Origin: Sphaerisporangium rufum
Lineage (GTDB): Bacteria > Actinomycetota > Actinomycetes > Streptosporangiales > Streptosporangiaceae
Assembly (NCBI RefSeq): GCF_016863395.1
Contig: NZ_BOOU01000081.1
Span: 20,610-84,609, forward strand
Length of the DNA: 64,000 nt
Reading direction: 5' to 3'
Shown here: positions 8,056 through 17,536 of the stretch, piece after piece
Numbering within the stretch: the stretch's first letter is position 1
Layout: each line of letters begins with the position of its first letter
Notes under the pieces: generated by a model
The model's input: the letters and a program-made list of their open reading frames with translations, nothing else
What the model was told of the DNA's origin: nothing
Database searches by the model: none
Position numbers and translations under genes: made by a program

Positions 8056-9555
8056 GTGATCGACAGGCGATCGTTCCTGGTGATGGGGTTGGCGACCACG
8101 GTGCCGACCCCTCGCGTGGCCTACGCGGACCCGTTCACCCTGGGCGTCGCCAGTGGTGATCCGCTGCCGGACGGCTTCGTGCTGTGGACCCGGCTGGCGC
8201 CCGCCCCGCTGGCCGAGGACGGCCGCGGCGGCATGCCGCCGGTCCCGGTGCCGGTGCACTGGGAGGTGGCCGCCGACCCCGCCTGCGCGAGCGTGGTCCA
8301 GCGCGGCACCATGGACGCGCTGCCCGGCTGGGCGCACAGCGTGCACGTCGAGATCACCGGCCTGCCGTCCGGGCGGGAGTACTGGTACCGCTTCCGGGCC
8401 GGGCCGTACATCTCGCCGATCGGCCGGGCGCTCACCGCGCCCGCCCCGGGCACGCTGACCCGCACGCTGCGCCTCGCGGTCACCTCGTGCGCCAACTACC
8501 AGCACGGATACTTCACCGCCTATGCCCGGGTGGCCGAGGAACGCCCCGATCTGGTGCTGCACCTCGGCGACTACATCTACGAGTACGGCAAGGGCGAGAT
8601 GCAGTGCCCGGGCGGCAACGTGCGCGACCACGAGGGGCCCGCCGCCCGGACGCTCGGCGACTACCGCCGCCGTCACGCCCTCTACAAGATGGACGCCGAC
8701 CTGCGTGCCGCGCACGCCGCCGCGCCGTGGGTGCCGATCATGGACGACCACGAGGTGCGCAACAACTGGACCGCCCGCACCCGCACCGCGCGCCGCACGG
8801 CCGCCTTCAAGGCCTACTACGAGCACATGCCGCTGCGCGCCATCAGCGTGCCGTCCGGCGCGGCGATCCGGCTGTACCGGCGGCTGCGCTGGGGTTCGCT
8901 GGCCACCTTGCACATGCTCGACACCCGGCAGTACCGCGACCGGGTGATGTGCGGCTCGGGGTTCCGGGACTGCCCGCAGTCCGACGACCCGGGCCGCTCC
9001 ATCACCGGCGCCGAGCAGGAGCGCTGGCTGCTGCAGGGCTTCCGCGAGTCCCGCGCGGTGTGGGACATCATCGGCCAGCAGGTCTTCTTCGGCCGGCGCG
9101 CCAAGGATCCCGAGGAGGACCGGGTGGTGCGCCAGGACGCCTGGGACGGGTACACCGGCTCGCGTACCCGGGTCACCCGCGGCTGGGTGGAGGCCAAGGT
9201 GCGCAACGCCGTCGTGCTGACCGGCGACGTGCACTCGCACTGGGCGGGCGACCTCGCGCTGGACTACGACGATCCGCGCTCGCCGGTGGTCGGCACCGAG
9301 TTCGCGGTCACCTCGATCACGAGCGGCGGCGACGGGCACGACCACGACCGGGCCCGGGAGGCGCTGCTGGCCCGCAACCCGCACCTGAAGTTCCACCTGC
9401 GGCGGCGCGGCTACATCCTGGTGCGCGTCGAGCCCGGCGCGCTGACCGCCGACTTCAAGGCGCTGCGCCACGTGCGCCGGCCGGGCGCCGCGGCGCGCAC
9501 CGCCGCGTCGTTCATGGTCACCGAGGGCCGGCCGGGCCTGTTCCGCCAGACCTGA
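8056..9555 (+). CDS. Alkaline phosphatase D (PhoD)-like secreted phosphodiesterase/phosphatase
   Basis: The protein is about 499 residues from GTG 8056. DRRSFLVMGLATTV at the N-terminus is a twin-arginine signal, so it is exported folded. The PhoD pattern is clear: DPFTLGVASGDPLPDGFVLW, then VTSCANYQHGYFTAY, LVLHLGDYIYEYG and PIMDDHEVRNNW as metal-ligand motifs, and VLTGDVHSHWAGDL near the end. The family uses Ca/Fe centres to hydrolyse phosphate mono- and diesters. An alternative TTG start at 8029 adds nine residues; TATACC at 8017-8022 is a possible -10. It sits between pdxS and pdxT, but no functional link is shown. Confidence 0.88.
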   Translation: MIDRRSFLVMGLATTVPTPRVAYADPFTLGVASGDPLPDGFVLWTRLAPAPLAEDGRGGMPPVPVPVHWEVAADPACASVVQRGTMDALPGWAHSVHVEITGLPSGREYWYRFRAGPYISPIGRALTAPAPGTLTRTLRLAVTSCANYQHGYFTAYARVAEERPDLVLHLGDYIYEYGKGEMQCPGGNVRDHEGPAARTLGDYRRRHALYKMDADLRAAHAAAPWVPIMDDHEVRNNWTARTRTARRTAAFKAYYEHMPLRAISVPSGAAIRLYRRLRWGSLATLHMLDTRQYRDRVMCGSGFRDCPQSDDPGRSITGAEQERWLLQGFRESRAVWDIIGQQVFFGRRAKDPEEDRVVRQDAWDGYTGSRTRVTRGWVEAKVRNAVVLTGDVHSHWAGDLALDYDDPRSPVVGTEFAVTSITSGGDGHDHDRAREALLARNPHLKFHLRRRGYILVRVEPGALTADFKALRHVRRPGAAARTAASFMVTEGRPGLFRQT

Positions 9556-9711
9556 CCCGTGGCACGCCGGGATGGGGGGCGCGGTTTGGGGTGTTGTTCC
9601 GGTTGCCAATACGCTTTTCCGGGAAGCCGGGCCAGGCGGGCCGCCGTGGCGGCCCCGGCCGGTCTCCGGGCCGCTCGCGGGCTCCCGGGCGACGAGTGAG
9701 AGGAACCGCAG

Positions 9712-10302
9712 GTGACCACTGCGCCGACGATCGGGGTGCTCGCCCTGCAGGGCGACGTGCGCGAGCACGTCCGCGCGCTGCGGGAGTCGGGGGCCCGGCC
9801 GGTCGCCGTCCGCCGCCCGGCCGAGCTGGAGGCGGTGGACGCCCTGGTGATCCCCGGCGGCGAGTCCACCACCATGTGGAAGCTCGCCGACGCCTTCGAT
9901 CTGCTCGAACCGCTGCGGCTGCGCGTCAAGTCGGGCATGCCCGCCTACGGGTCCTGCGCCGGCATGATCATGTTGGCCGATCGGATCGAGGGCGGCACCG
10001 ACGACCAGCAGACGCTCGGCGGCATCGACATGGTGGTGCGCCGCAACGCCTTCGGCCGCCAGGTCGATTCGTTCGAGTCGACGCTGGACTTCGCCGGCCG
10101 CGGCGCCATGCGCGCCGTGTTCATCCGCGCGCCGTGGGTGGAGTCGGTCGGCTCCGGCGTCGAGGTGCTGGGACTGGCCGAGCCGGGGGATAGGATCGTC
10201 GCGGTCCGGCAGGGCCCGTTGCTCGCGACGTCCTTCCATCCCGAGCTGACCGGGGACACGCGGGTCCATTCCTATTTCGTCGAGATGGTGAGGGAGCACT
10301 AG
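9712..10302 (+). CDS. pdxT: Pyridoxal 5'-phosphate synthase glutaminase subunit PdxT
   Basis: This 196-residue class I glutamine amidotransferase supplies ammonia to PdxS. The oxyanion motif is [13 protein letters not shown] (residues 46-58), the nucleophile is Cys82 in YGSCAGMI, and His176/Glu178 in SFHPEL complete the triad. The GTG start at 9712 is preceded by GAGAGGAA. The stop is three bases before the start of the next gene, yebC, so the two are probably co-transcribed. Confidence 0.97.
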   Translation: MTTAPTIGVLALQGDVREHVRALRESGARPVAVRRPAELEAVDALVIPGGESTTMWKLADAFDLLEPLRLRVKSGMPAYGSCAGMIMLADRIEGGTDDQQTLGGIDMVVRRNAFGRQVDSFESTLDFAGRGAMRAVFIRAPWVESVGSGVEVLGLAEPGDRIVAVRQGPLLATSFHPELTGDTRVHSYFVEMVREH

Positions 10303-10305
10303 CCG

Positions 10306-11055
10306 ATGTCCGGCCACTCCAAATGGGCGACGACCAAGCACAAGAAGGCCGTGGTCGACGCCAAGCGCGGCAAGCTCTTCGCCAAGCTCATCAAGAACAT
10401 CGAGGTGGCGGCCCGCACCGGCGGCCCCGACCCCGACGGTAATCCCACCCTGTTCGACGCCATCCAGAAGGCGCGCAAGAACTCGGTGCCTATCGACAAC
10501 ATCGAGCGGGCCCGCAAGCGCGGCGGCGGCCTGGAGGCCGGTGGCGCCGAGTGGCAGACCATCATGTACGAGGGTTACGCGCCCGGCGGCGTGGCGGTGC
10601 TGGTCGAGTGCCTCACCGACAACCGCAACCGCGCGGCCTCGGAGGTCCGGGTCGCGATGACCCGTAACGGCGGCTCGATGGCCGACCCCGGCTCGGTGGC
10701 CTACATGTTCAACCGCAAGGGCGTCGTCCTGGTCCCCAAGGGCGAGCTCGGCGAGGACGACGTGCTGACCGCGGTGCTGGACGCCGGCGCCGAGGAGGTC
10801 AACGACCTCGGCGAGTCCTTCGAGGTGGTCTCCGAGGCCGGCGACCTGGTGCCGGTCCGCAAGGCGCTGCAGGAGGCCGGCATCGACTACGACTCCGCCG
10901 AGAGCGGCTTCCTGCCCACGATGAGCGTCCCGCTGGACGAGGATTCGGCCCGCAAGGTCTTCCGGCTCATCGAGGCCCTGGAGGACAGCGACGACGTGCA
11001 GAACGTGTACGCCAACTTCGACGTCTCCGACGAGGTCCTCGCCAAGCTCGACTGA
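10306..11055 (+). CDS. yebC: YebC/PmpR-family transcriptional regulator/translation factor
   Basis: This 249-residue protein begins with the family signature [19 protein letters not shown] and carries [14 protein letters not shown] and [19 protein letters not shown] in the middle domain. The family is annotated as DNA-binding regulators, and some members assist translation of proline-rich stretches. The length is typical. It follows pdxT by three bases, and ruvC comes two genes downstream, matching the conserved pdxT-yebC-ruvC order of actinobacteria. Confidence 0.95.
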   Translation: MSGHSKWATTKHKKAVVDAKRGKLFAKLIKNIEVAARTGGPDPDGNPTLFDAIQKARKNSVPIDNIERARKRGGGLEAGGAEWQTIMYEGYAPGGVAVLVECLTDNRNRAASEVRVAMTRNGGSMADPGSVAYMFNRKGVVLVPKGELGEDDVLTAVLDAGAEEVNDLGESFEVVSEAGDLVPVRKALQEAGIDYDSAESGFLPTMSVPLDEDSARKVFRLIEALEDSDDVQNVYANFDVSDEVLAKLD

Positions 11056-11158
11056 GGGTGCGGATGCGGGTGAACGCCTTCCGGGGGCCGGTCGGCCACG
11101 GGTCCTGACCCGGATCCGCCGGCGCGGCCCGCGGGAGGCGGGCGGGCCGGGAAACCGG

Positions 11159-11188
11159 TCGACCCGCGGGAGCCGCGCCCCGTAGGTT
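11159..11188 (+). promoter_or_regulatory. Candidate promoter of the acetyltransferase gene
   Basis: TCGACC (11159-11164) and TAGGTT (11183-11188) are separated by 18 bp. The predicted transcription start is close to 11195-11197, at or next to the GTG start codon. No Shine-Dalgarno sequence precedes that GTG. Confidence 0.4.
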
Positions 11189-11196
11189 GTACGGTC

Positions 11197-12525
11197 GTGG
11201 AGATCCGTGACATCACCGACGGCGACCTTCCCGCCGTGCTGGACGAGCGGCGGCGGGCCTACGGCCCGGTCGACGCCGCCGAGGCCGAGCGCTGGAAGGC
11301 CAACGTGCGGCCGTACCTGGGACAGCGGCGCTACCTGGGCGTCTTCGACGGCGACCGGCTGATGGGCACCGCCCGCCTGTGGGACTTCCGGCAGTGGTGG
11401 CACGGCCGGGCCCTGTCGCTCGGCGGGGTGGCCAGCGTCGCCGTCTCGCCCGAGGAGCGCGGGCGCGGCGTCGGCCGCTTCCTGATGCGCGGCGTGCTCG
11501 ACCGCTGCGCCGAGCTCGGCCACCTCGCCTCGGCGCTGTATCCGATGACCACCCCGCTGTACCGGGGCCTCGGCTGGGAGCACGCAGGTGCCCGGTACCG
11601 CGTCACGCTGCCCACCGAGGCGCTGCGCCCGCTCGCCGCGCGCGACGCGCGGGCCGGCCTGCGGCGGATCGGCGCCGCCGACGCCGCCGAGGTGATCGCC
11701 ACCCTGGACCGCGTGCACGCCGCCACCCGCGCCACCGGGCCGATCGCCTGGGACGAGAACATCACCCGGATGTGGCTGGGCGGCGAGAACACCTTCGCCT
11801 ACCTCGCCGAGGACGGCTTCGTCGTCTACCGGTGGCAGGAGGGCGGCATCGAGATCGACAACCTGGTGGCCGGGTCGGCGGCGACCGCCCGCGCGCTGTG
11901 GGCCCTGGTCGGCGGCGCCTCATCGGCCGCGCCGAAGGTCACCGCGTCCGTCGAGCCGGACGACCCGATGCTGTGGCTGGTACGCGAGCGCGACAAGGAC
12001 ACGGTGGCGCAGACCCGCTGGATGTTCCGCCTGGTCGATCTGCCCGCCGCCGTCGCCGCGCGCGGCTATCCCGCCGGGGTCCGGGTGGACACTGTCGTCG
12101 AGGTGGACGACCCGCAGCGGCCCGCCAACTCCGGCGCCTGGCGGCTGACCGTGTCCGGCGGCCAGGGCGGCGCCACTCCGGCCGGCGCCGCGTCGCTGGC
12201 CTCGACCGCGGCGGCGATCGCCTCCACCGCGGCCGTCTCGGCCTCCTCGGCCGTCTCCATCGCGGCGTCCGCCGCGCCGGACGCCGCCCCGGACGCCGCC
12301 CCGGGAGGCGGACCGGGAGGCGGACCGGACGCCGGCCGGGACGGACGGGCGGCCGCGCCGGGCGAGGTGCCGCGGCTGACCATCGGCGGCTTCTCCGCGC
12401 TGTTCGCCGGGGTGCGGCCGCAGACGCTGCGCCGCGCCGGGCTGCTGGCCGGCGGCACCCCGGACTCCGACGAGCTCCTCGGCGCCGCCTTCGCCGCCAA
12501 GCCTTACATGCTGGACTACTTCTAG
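11197..12525 (+). CDS. Eis-like GNAT acetyltransferase with SCP2-type C-terminal domain
   Basis: This 442-residue protein has the tandem-GNAT plus sterol-carrier layout of Eis (enhanced intracellular survival) proteins, which acetylate amines including aminoglycosides. The acetyl-CoA loop is VAVSPEERGRGVGRFLMRG near residue 85; MTTPLYRGLGWEHAG corresponds to the region of the catalytic tyrosine. The chain ends in Phe (MLDYF), as in Eis, whose terminal carboxylate is the general base. An unusual Ala/Ser/Gly/Pro-rich stretch of about 60 residues (around 325-390) interrupts the C-terminal domain. The actual substrate is unknown. The GTG start at 11197 may be leaderless. Confidence 0.85.
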   Translation: MEIRDITDGDLPAVLDERRRAYGPVDAAEAERWKANVRPYLGQRRYLGVFDGDRLMGTARLWDFRQWWHGRALSLGGVASVAVSPEERGRGVGRFLMRGVLDRCAELGHLASALYPMTTPLYRGLGWEHAGARYRVTLPTEALRPLAARDARAGLRRIGAADAAEVIATLDRVHAATRATGPIAWDENITRMWLGGENTFAYLAEDGFVVYRWQEGGIEIDNLVAGSAATARALWALVGGASSAAPKVTASVEPDDPMLWLVRERDKDTVAQTRWMFRLVDLPAAVAARGYPAGVRVDTVVEVDDPQRPANSGAWRLTVSGGQGGATPAGAASLASTAAAIASTAAVSASSAVSIAASAAPDAAPDAAPGGGPGGGPDAGRDGRAAAPGEVPRLTIGGFSALFAGVRPQTLRRAGLLAGGTPDSDELLGAAFAAKPYMLDYF

Positions 12526-12631
12526 CCGCCGCCCCAGTAGTCCTGACATTCCTGTCATCTCGGTCGATTTCGCCGGCGGCACCGGGCGTGTCGGCATCCC
12601 GCGCCGCCCGCCCCGGGAGTAGAGTTCGGCA

Positions 12632-12647
12632 CCGAACTGGTGTTCGG
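12632..12647. promoter_or_regulatory. LexA (SOS) box upstream of ruvCAB
   Basis: CCGAACTGGTGTTCGG is a perfect 6-bp inverted repeat around TGGT and contains GAAC-N4-GTTC, the known LexA operator core of actinobacteria. It lies 21-36 bases upstream of the ruvC start and just downstream of a possible -10 (TAGAGT, 12620-12625). LexA control of ruvCAB is established in related bacteria; here it is inferred from the site. Confidence 0.85.
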
Positions 12648-12667
12648 CGATCTCGGGAGGCGGGCCG

Positions 12668-13312
12668 GTGCGGCTACCGCGGCTGCGGGTGATGGGGGTC
12701 GACCCGGGGCTGACCCGGTGCGGCCTGGGCGCGGTCGAGGGCCGGGCCGGTGCCCCGCTCACGCTGGTCAAGGTGGGGGTCGCCCGCACCCCGGCGGGGG
12801 ACGACATCGGTGACCGGCTGGTCGCCATCGAGCGCGAGATCGAGCGGTGGCTGGACGAGGTGCGCCCGGACGCCGTCGCCGTCGAGCGCGTGTTCAGCCA
12901 GAGCAACCTGCGCACCGTCATGGGCACCGCCCAGGCCTCCGCCGTCGCCATCGTCTGCGCCGCCCGGCGCGGCCTGCCGGTCGCCCTGCACACCCCCTCG
13001 GAGGTCAAGGCCGCGATCACCGGGTACGGCAACGCAGACAAGGCGCAGGTGGGCGCCATGGTGACCCGGCTGCTCCGGCTGGACGCGATGCCGAAGCCCG
13101 CCGATGCCGCCGACGCCCTGGCCCTGGCCATCTGCCACATCTGGCGGGGTGCCGCGACCAACCGCCTGGTCCAGGCCGCCGCCGACAGCCGCCTGGCCCG
13201 GGCCGCCGGCCGCGGACCGGGCGGCGGTTCGAAGATGCCGGGCCGCTCGGCGATACTGGGCGGCGGGCCGGCGGCCGGCCCCGGCGAGACCCCGAAGGGA
13301 GCGGCCAGGTGA
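12668..13312 (+). CDS. ruvC: Holliday junction resolvase RuvC
   Basis: This 214-residue endonuclease cuts Holliday junctions together with RuvAB. The acidic catalytic residues are visible in [23 protein letters not shown] and the late [12 protein letters not shown] motif. [19 protein letters not shown] is the conserved DNA-contact segment. The GTG at 12668 follows GGGAGG; a second GTG at 12689 would shorten the protein by seven residues. A Gly/Arg-rich tail of about 35 residues extends beyond the core. The stop overlaps the ruvA start (GTGA). Confidence 0.96.
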   Translation: MRLPRLRVMGVDPGLTRCGLGAVEGRAGAPLTLVKVGVARTPAGDDIGDRLVAIEREIERWLDEVRPDAVAVERVFSQSNLRTVMGTAQASAVAIVCAARRGLPVALHTPSEVKAAITGYGNADKAQVGAMVTRLLRLDAMPKPADAADALALAICHIWRGAATNRLVQAAADSRLARAAGRGPGGGSKMPGRSAILGGGPAAGPGETPKGAAR

Positions 13313-13938
13313 TCGCATCGGTCCGCGGGCGGGTCGCCGCGCTGGCGCCCGACTCCGCGGTGCTCGAGGTGGGCGGCGTCGGCGTCCTGGTGCACTGCAC
13401 GCCCGGCACGCTGGCCACGCTCCGCGCCGGCGAGGAGGCCCGGCTCGCCACCTCGCTGGTCGTCCGGGAGGAGTCGCTGACGCTCTTCGGCTTCGGCTCC
13501 GACGACGAGCGCACGATCTTCGAGATGGTGCAGACCGCCTCCGGCGTGGGCCCGCGCCTGGCCCTGGCCATGCTCGCCGTGCACGCGCCGGACGCGCTGC
13601 GGGTCGCGGTGGCCGCCGCCGACGTCAAGGCGCTCACCATGGTGCCCGGCATCGGGCAGAAGGGCGCCCAGCGCATCATCCTGGAGCTGAAGGACAAGCT
13701 CGGCGCGCCCGGCGCCCCGATGCCGGCCGTGGCGGGCGGCCCGGCGGTGCCCGCGTGGCGCGACCAGGTGCACTCCGGCCTGGTCGGCCTGGGCTACTCG
13801 GCCCGGGACGCCGACGAGGCCGTCGCCGCGGTGAGCCCCGAGGCCGACGCCGAGCTGGCCGCCGGGCGCGTCCCGGCGGTGGCCGCGCTGCTGAAGTCGG
13901 CGCTGCGGGCCCTGAGCGTGCGGCAGGGGGGCCGATGA
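13309..13938 (+). CDS. ruvA: Holliday junction DNA helicase subunit RuvA
   Basis: This 209-residue protein tetramerises on the junction and loads RuvB. Domains in order are the OB-fold ([20 protein letters not shown]), two helix-hairpin-helix motifs ([35 protein letters not shown]), and a C-terminal RuvB-contact domain ([15 protein letters not shown]) after a flexible Ala/Pro/Gly linker. It starts with GTG at 13309 inside the ruvC stop and ends inside the ruvB start (ATGA), so the three genes are translationally coupled. Confidence 0.96.
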   Translation: MIASVRGRVAALAPDSAVLEVGGVGVLVHCTPGTLATLRAGEEARLATSLVVREESLTLFGFGSDDERTIFEMVQTASGVGPRLALAMLAVHAPDALRVAVAAADVKALTMVPGIGQKGAQRIILELKDKLGAPGAPMPAVAGGPAVPAWRDQVHSGLVGLGYSARDADEAVAAVSPEADAELAAGRVPAVAALLKSALRALSVRQGGR

Positions 13939-14993
13939 GCCTGGACCGGGAGCTGGTCTCGCCGGACCCCGAAGGCGACGAGCAGGCGATCGAGTCGGCG
14001 CTGCGCCCCAAGCGGCTCGGCGAGTTCATCGGCCAGTCCCGGGTGCGCGAGCAGCTGTCGCTGGTGCTGGAGAGCGCCGTGCGCCGCGGCCGGCCGCCGG
14101 ACCACGTGCTGATGAGCGGCTCGCCCGGCCTCGGCAAGACCACCCTCGCCATGATCATCGCCGCCGAGCTGGGCATGCCGCTGCGGCTCACCTCCGGGCC
14201 GGCCCTGGAGCGGGCCGGCGACCTGGCGGCCATCCTGTCCACCCTCGCCGAGGGCGAGGTGCTGTTCATCGACGAGATCCACCGGATGTCCCGCTCGGCG
14301 GAGGAGATGCTCTACCTGGCGATGGAGGACTTCCGGGTCGACATCGTGGTCGGCAAGGGCCCCGGGGCCACCGCGATCCCGCTGGAGATCGCCCCGTTCA
14401 CCCTGGTCGGCGCCACCACCCGGGCCGGCCTGCTGCCCGCGCCGCTGCGCGACCGCTTCGGCTTCGTCGCCCACATGGACTTCTACGACGTCGCCGAGCT
14501 GGAGCAGGTGCTGCGCCGCTCGGCGCGGCTGCTGTCGCTGGAGCTGCCCGACGACGGAGGGCACGAGATCGCCCGGCGCTCGCGCGGCACGCCCCGCATC
14601 GCCAACCGCCTGCTGCGCCGGGTCCGCGACTTCGCCGAGGTGCGCACCGAGGGCGTCATCACCAGGGAGGTCGCCGCCGCCGCGCTCAACCTTTACGAGG
14701 TGGACGCCGAAGGGCTGGACCGGCTGGACCGCGCGGTGCTCGGCGCGCTGCTGCGCAAGTTCGGCGGCGGCCCGGTGGGGCTGTCCACGCTGGCGGTGGC
14801 GGTGGGGGAGGAGCCGGAGACCGTCGAGGTGGTGGCCGAGCCGTTCCTGGTCCGCCAGGGCCTGCTGGCCCGCACTCCGCGCGGCCGGGTGGCCACCGCC
14901 TCGGCCTGGACGCACCTGGGCCTGGTCCCGCCGCCGGACGCGGTCGGCGCCGCCGCCCAGCCGGTGCTGTTCGACGATCCGGCGGCGTCCTGA
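13935..14993 (+). CDS. ruvB: Holliday junction branch-migration ATPase RuvB
   Basis: This 352-residue AAA+ motor drives branch migration. Walker A is [12 protein letters not shown] (near residue 58), Walker B is [10 protein letters not shown], sensor 1 is [12 protein letters not shown], and the arginine-finger segment is [10 protein letters not shown]. The C-terminal winged helix includes [17 protein letters not shown]. The ATG at 13935 overlaps the ruvA stop. It is the last gene of the SOS-controlled ruvCAB unit. Confidence 0.97.
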   Translation: MSLDRELVSPDPEGDEQAIESALRPKRLGEFIGQSRVREQLSLVLESAVRRGRPPDHVLMSGSPGLGKTTLAMIIAAELGMPLRLTSGPALERAGDLAAILSTLAEGEVLFIDEIHRMSRSAEEMLYLAMEDFRVDIVVGKGPGATAIPLEIAPFTLVGATTRAGLLPAPLRDRFGFVAHMDFYDVAELEQVLRRSARLLSLELPDDGGHEIARRSRGTPRIANRLLRRVRDFAEVRTEGVITREVAAAALNLYEVDAEGLDRLDRAVLGALLRKFGGGPVGLSTLAVAVGEEPETVEVVAEPFLVRQGLLARTPRGRVATASAWTHLGLVPPPDAVGAAAQPVLFDDPAAS

Positions 14994-15343
14994 CCGGCGT
15001 CCTGACAAAGATCGCCGCGACCGGCCGGCGGGCGGCGCGCCCGGGTGGGCGGCGCACCCGCTCCGACCTGCCCGGACCACCCGGCGGGCCTGGTGGGTGC
15101 TGAAAGTTTCATGTCCGGCGCATCGGGCGGTCACAGATCGATGACGACGGGAACTTTCCCGCTCGCCCGAGCGTGGGTTCGTTGCCGGGCATTGACAAGC
15201 TCGCCTAAACTCCGTGGCTTGGCCGGCCGTATACGCTGAATACGCTGAACACGTTGAGGTGATTCGGTGATCCGGTGTGGCCGCCCACCGCCGCCAGACC
15301 GCCGGCGCCAGGCCGGTCAGTTCGTTTACCGGAAGGAAGCCCC
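14994..15343 (+). promoter_or_regulatory. 350-base intergenic region with candidate yajC-secDF promoter
   Basis: No gene is seen between ruvB and yajC. TTGCCG (15182-15187) and TAAACT (15206-15211) form a candidate promoter with an 18-bp spacer, giving a leader of about 125 bases. TTGACA at 15192 lacks a matching -10. A short direct repeat TACGCTGAA occurs twice at about 15232-15250. The first 100 bases are extremely GC-rich and may hold a ruvB terminator, though no clean hairpin stands out. Confidence 0.4.
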
Positions 15344-15727
15344 GTGCAGGGCCTTGGATCGTTCGTGCCGCTGATCTTGCTGATCGTGGTGTTCTATTTC
15401 CTGCTCATCCGCCCGCAGCGCAAGCGGCAGCAGGAGCAGTTGCAGATGCAGAACAGCCTGACGCCGGGCAGCCGGGTGATGACCACCACCGGCCTGTTCG
15501 GCACCGTCTCCGCCCTCGAGGACGACGACGTGGTCCTGGAGATCGCGCCGGGCGTGCAGACCCGGTGGACCAAGGGCGCCATCGGCCGGGTCGTCACGCC
15601 GGTCGAGCCGGCCGCCGTACCGGTGGACAATGAGGAGGACGGCGTACGGGACACCGTCGCCGACGAGACGGTGATCGACACCCCGGAGCGCCGGGGCGAC
15701 GAGGGTCCGGCCGGCAAGCAGATCTGA
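15344..15727 (+). CDS. yajC: Preprotein translocase accessory subunit YajC
   Basis: This 127-residue protein has one N-terminal membrane helix (SFVPLILLIVVFYFLLIRPQ) followed by the conserved RPQRKRQQEQ and a small cytoplasmic domain with TPGSRVMTTTGLFGTVSALE. YajC associates with SecDF and the SecYEG channel. GTG at 15344 is chosen because GGAAGGA lies just upstream and the helix begins at once. The C-terminal tail is long and acidic. It forms an operon with secD and secF. Confidence 0.95.
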   Translation: MQGLGSFVPLILLIVVFYFLLIRPQRKRQQEQLQMQNSLTPGSRVMTTTGLFGTVSALEDDDVVLEIAPGVQTRWTKGAIGRVVTPVEPAAVPVDNEEDGVRDTVADETVIDTPERRGDEGPAGKQI

Positions 15728-15772
15728 AGCAGGATCCCGCAAACCACCCCTTGACGAAAGAACTGACCACCA

Positions 15773-17536
15773 GTGGCCCCATCGACCAGTACCCAAAGCA
15801 GGCCGGGACGCGTGCTCCTGGCCCTGCTGGTGCTCATCCTCGCCATGGGCGGGACGATGCTCCTGCAGAAGGCGTTCCTGCCCAAGTTCGGGCTCGACCT
15901 CGCCGGCGGCACCACCTTGACGCTGTCCCCGCAGACCGCCGGCGGCAAGGTGCCCTCGCAGGAGAGTCTCGACCAGGCGGTGAACATCATCCGCCAGCGG
16001 GTGAACGGCACCGGCATCTCCGACGCGGAGGTCGCCAAGTCGGGTGACAACATCGTCATCGCGATTCCCGGGGCCGGTGCGCAGCAGGTCAGCGACCTCG
16101 TCGGCACCACCGCCGAGCTGCGGTTCCGGCAGGTGCTCGCGGTGGCCCCGGTCGTCCCGGCGGCGCCGAGCGCGCTGCCGACGTCGCCGGCCACCCCGGC
16201 GCCGTCCGGCAGCGCGCCGCCGTCCGGCAAGGCGACGCCCAAGCCCGGCTCCACCGCCGAGCCGGCGCCGAGCGGCACCCCGGCCGGCCGCGCGCTGTCC
16301 TCGGCGCTGACCGCGCCGACCCCGGCGCCGTCCGCGTCCGCCTCGCCGGAGAAGTCCGGCAAGAGCGACGGCAAGGCCACCCCGGCGCCGACCGGGTCGG
16401 CGCCGCCGTCGGCCGCGCCGGACGACCCGATGGCCGGCGTCGACCTGACCGGGGTGGACCCGGCGGTCGCCGAGCAGTTCAAGAAGCTCGCCTGCACCAA
16501 GAAGGACGCCGGCCGCGGCGTGCAGGACGACCCGAACAAGCAGCTGGCGGCGTGCAGCGACGACAACACCGCCAAGTACGTGCTGGACAAGGCGGCGGTG
16601 AAGGGCACCGAGGTGGGCGGCGCGAGCGCCGGCGTCGACTCCACCACCGGCGAGTGGATCGTCCAGGTCAACTTCAAGAGCCAGGGCGCCAGCCAGTTCG
16701 CCAAGATCACCGGTCAGATCACCAGCGCGCCGCAGCCGCGTAACCAGCTCGCCATGGTGCTGGACGGCGTGGTCATCTCCGCGCCGGTCATCGAGGAGCC
16801 GATTCCTGGCGGCCAGGCCCGCATCTCCGGCAGCTTCACCCAGCCGACCGCCACCGCGCTGGCCGACCAGCTCAAGTACGGCGCGCTGCCGCTGAAGTTC
16901 ATTCAGAGCTCGGCCGAGGAGGTGTCCTCGATCCTGGGCGCCGACCAGCTGCGCGGCGGCCTGCTCGCCGGCGGCATCGGGCTGATCCTGGTGGTCATCT
17001 ACTCGCTGCTGTACTACCGGGGCCTCGGCCTGGTGGCGGTGGCCAGCCTGCTGGTGGCGACGATCCTGACCTACCAGGCGGTGGCGCTGCTCGGCCACAA
17101 CGCCAACTTCCGGCTGTCGCTGGCGCACATCATCGGCCTGGTGGTGTCGATCGGCATCACCGCCGACTCCTTCATCGTCTACTTCGAGCGCATGCGCGAC
17201 GAGATGAAGGAGGGCCGGCGGTCACTGCGGGTGGCGGTCGAGGTGGCCTGGGTCCGGGCCCGGCGCACCATCCTGATCGCCGACGCGGTCATGTTCATCG
17301 CGGCCGTCGTGCTGTACTTCCTGGCCGTCGGCGGTGTCGCCGGCTTCGCGTTCGCGATGGGCCTCACCACGCTGATCGACATCGTGGTGGTGTTCCTGTT
17401 CACCAAGCCGTTCGTCGCGCTGCTCGCCAAGCTGCCGTTCTTCGCCAAGGGGCACCCGCTGTCCGGCCTGGACGCCGAGCGGATGGGCCGCGAGGCGCCC
17501 GTCGTCCGTACCACGACCGTTCCGCAGGAGGGCTGA
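15773..17536 (+). CDS. secD: Protein translocase subunit SecD
   Basis: This 587-residue integral membrane protein couples the proton gradient to late steps of Sec export. It has an N-terminal helix (VLLALLVLILAMGGTMLL), the FGLDLAGGTTLTL motif, a large extracytoplasmic domain, and five C-terminal helices with GLVVSIGITADSFIVYFERM. An Ala/Pro/Ser-rich insertion of about 100 residues (roughly 125-220) splits the extracytoplasmic domain. The start is GTG 15773. Its stop overlaps the secF start (TGATG). Confidence 0.96.
   Translation: MAPSTSTQSRPGRVLLALLVLILAMGGTMLLQKAFLPKFGLDLAGGTTLTLSPQTAGGKVPSQESLDQAVNIIRQRVNGTGISDAEVAKSGDNIVIAIPGAGAQQVSDLVGTTAELRFRQVLAVAPVVPAAPSALPTSPATPAPSGSAPPSGKATPKPGSTAEPAPSGTPAGRALSSALTAPTPAPSASASPEKSGKSDGKATPAPTGSAPPSAAPDDPMAGVDLTGVDPAVAEQFKKLACTKKDAGRGVQDDPNKQLAACSDDNTAKYVLDKAAVKGTEVGGASAGVDSTTGEWIVQVNFKSQGASQFAKITGQITSAPQPRNQLAMVLDGVVISAPVIEEPIPGGQARISGSFTQPTATALADQLKYGALPLKFIQSSAEEVSSILGADQLRGGLLAGGIGLILVVIYSLLYYRGLGLVAVASLLVATILTYQAVALLGHNANFRLSLAHIIGLVVSIGITADSFIVYFERMRDEMKEGRRSLRVAVEVAWVRARRTILIADAVMFIAAVVLYFLAVGGVAGFAFAMGLTTLIDIVVVFLFTKPFVALLAKLPFFAKGHPLSGLDAERMGREAPVVRTTTVPQEG

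Noticed and set aside
15192..15220. TTGACA at 15192 as the -35 of the yajC promoter
   Set aside because: At 16-18 bp spacing the downstream hexamers (TGGCTT and neighbours) do not resemble a -10; TTGCCG-N18-TAAACT fits better.
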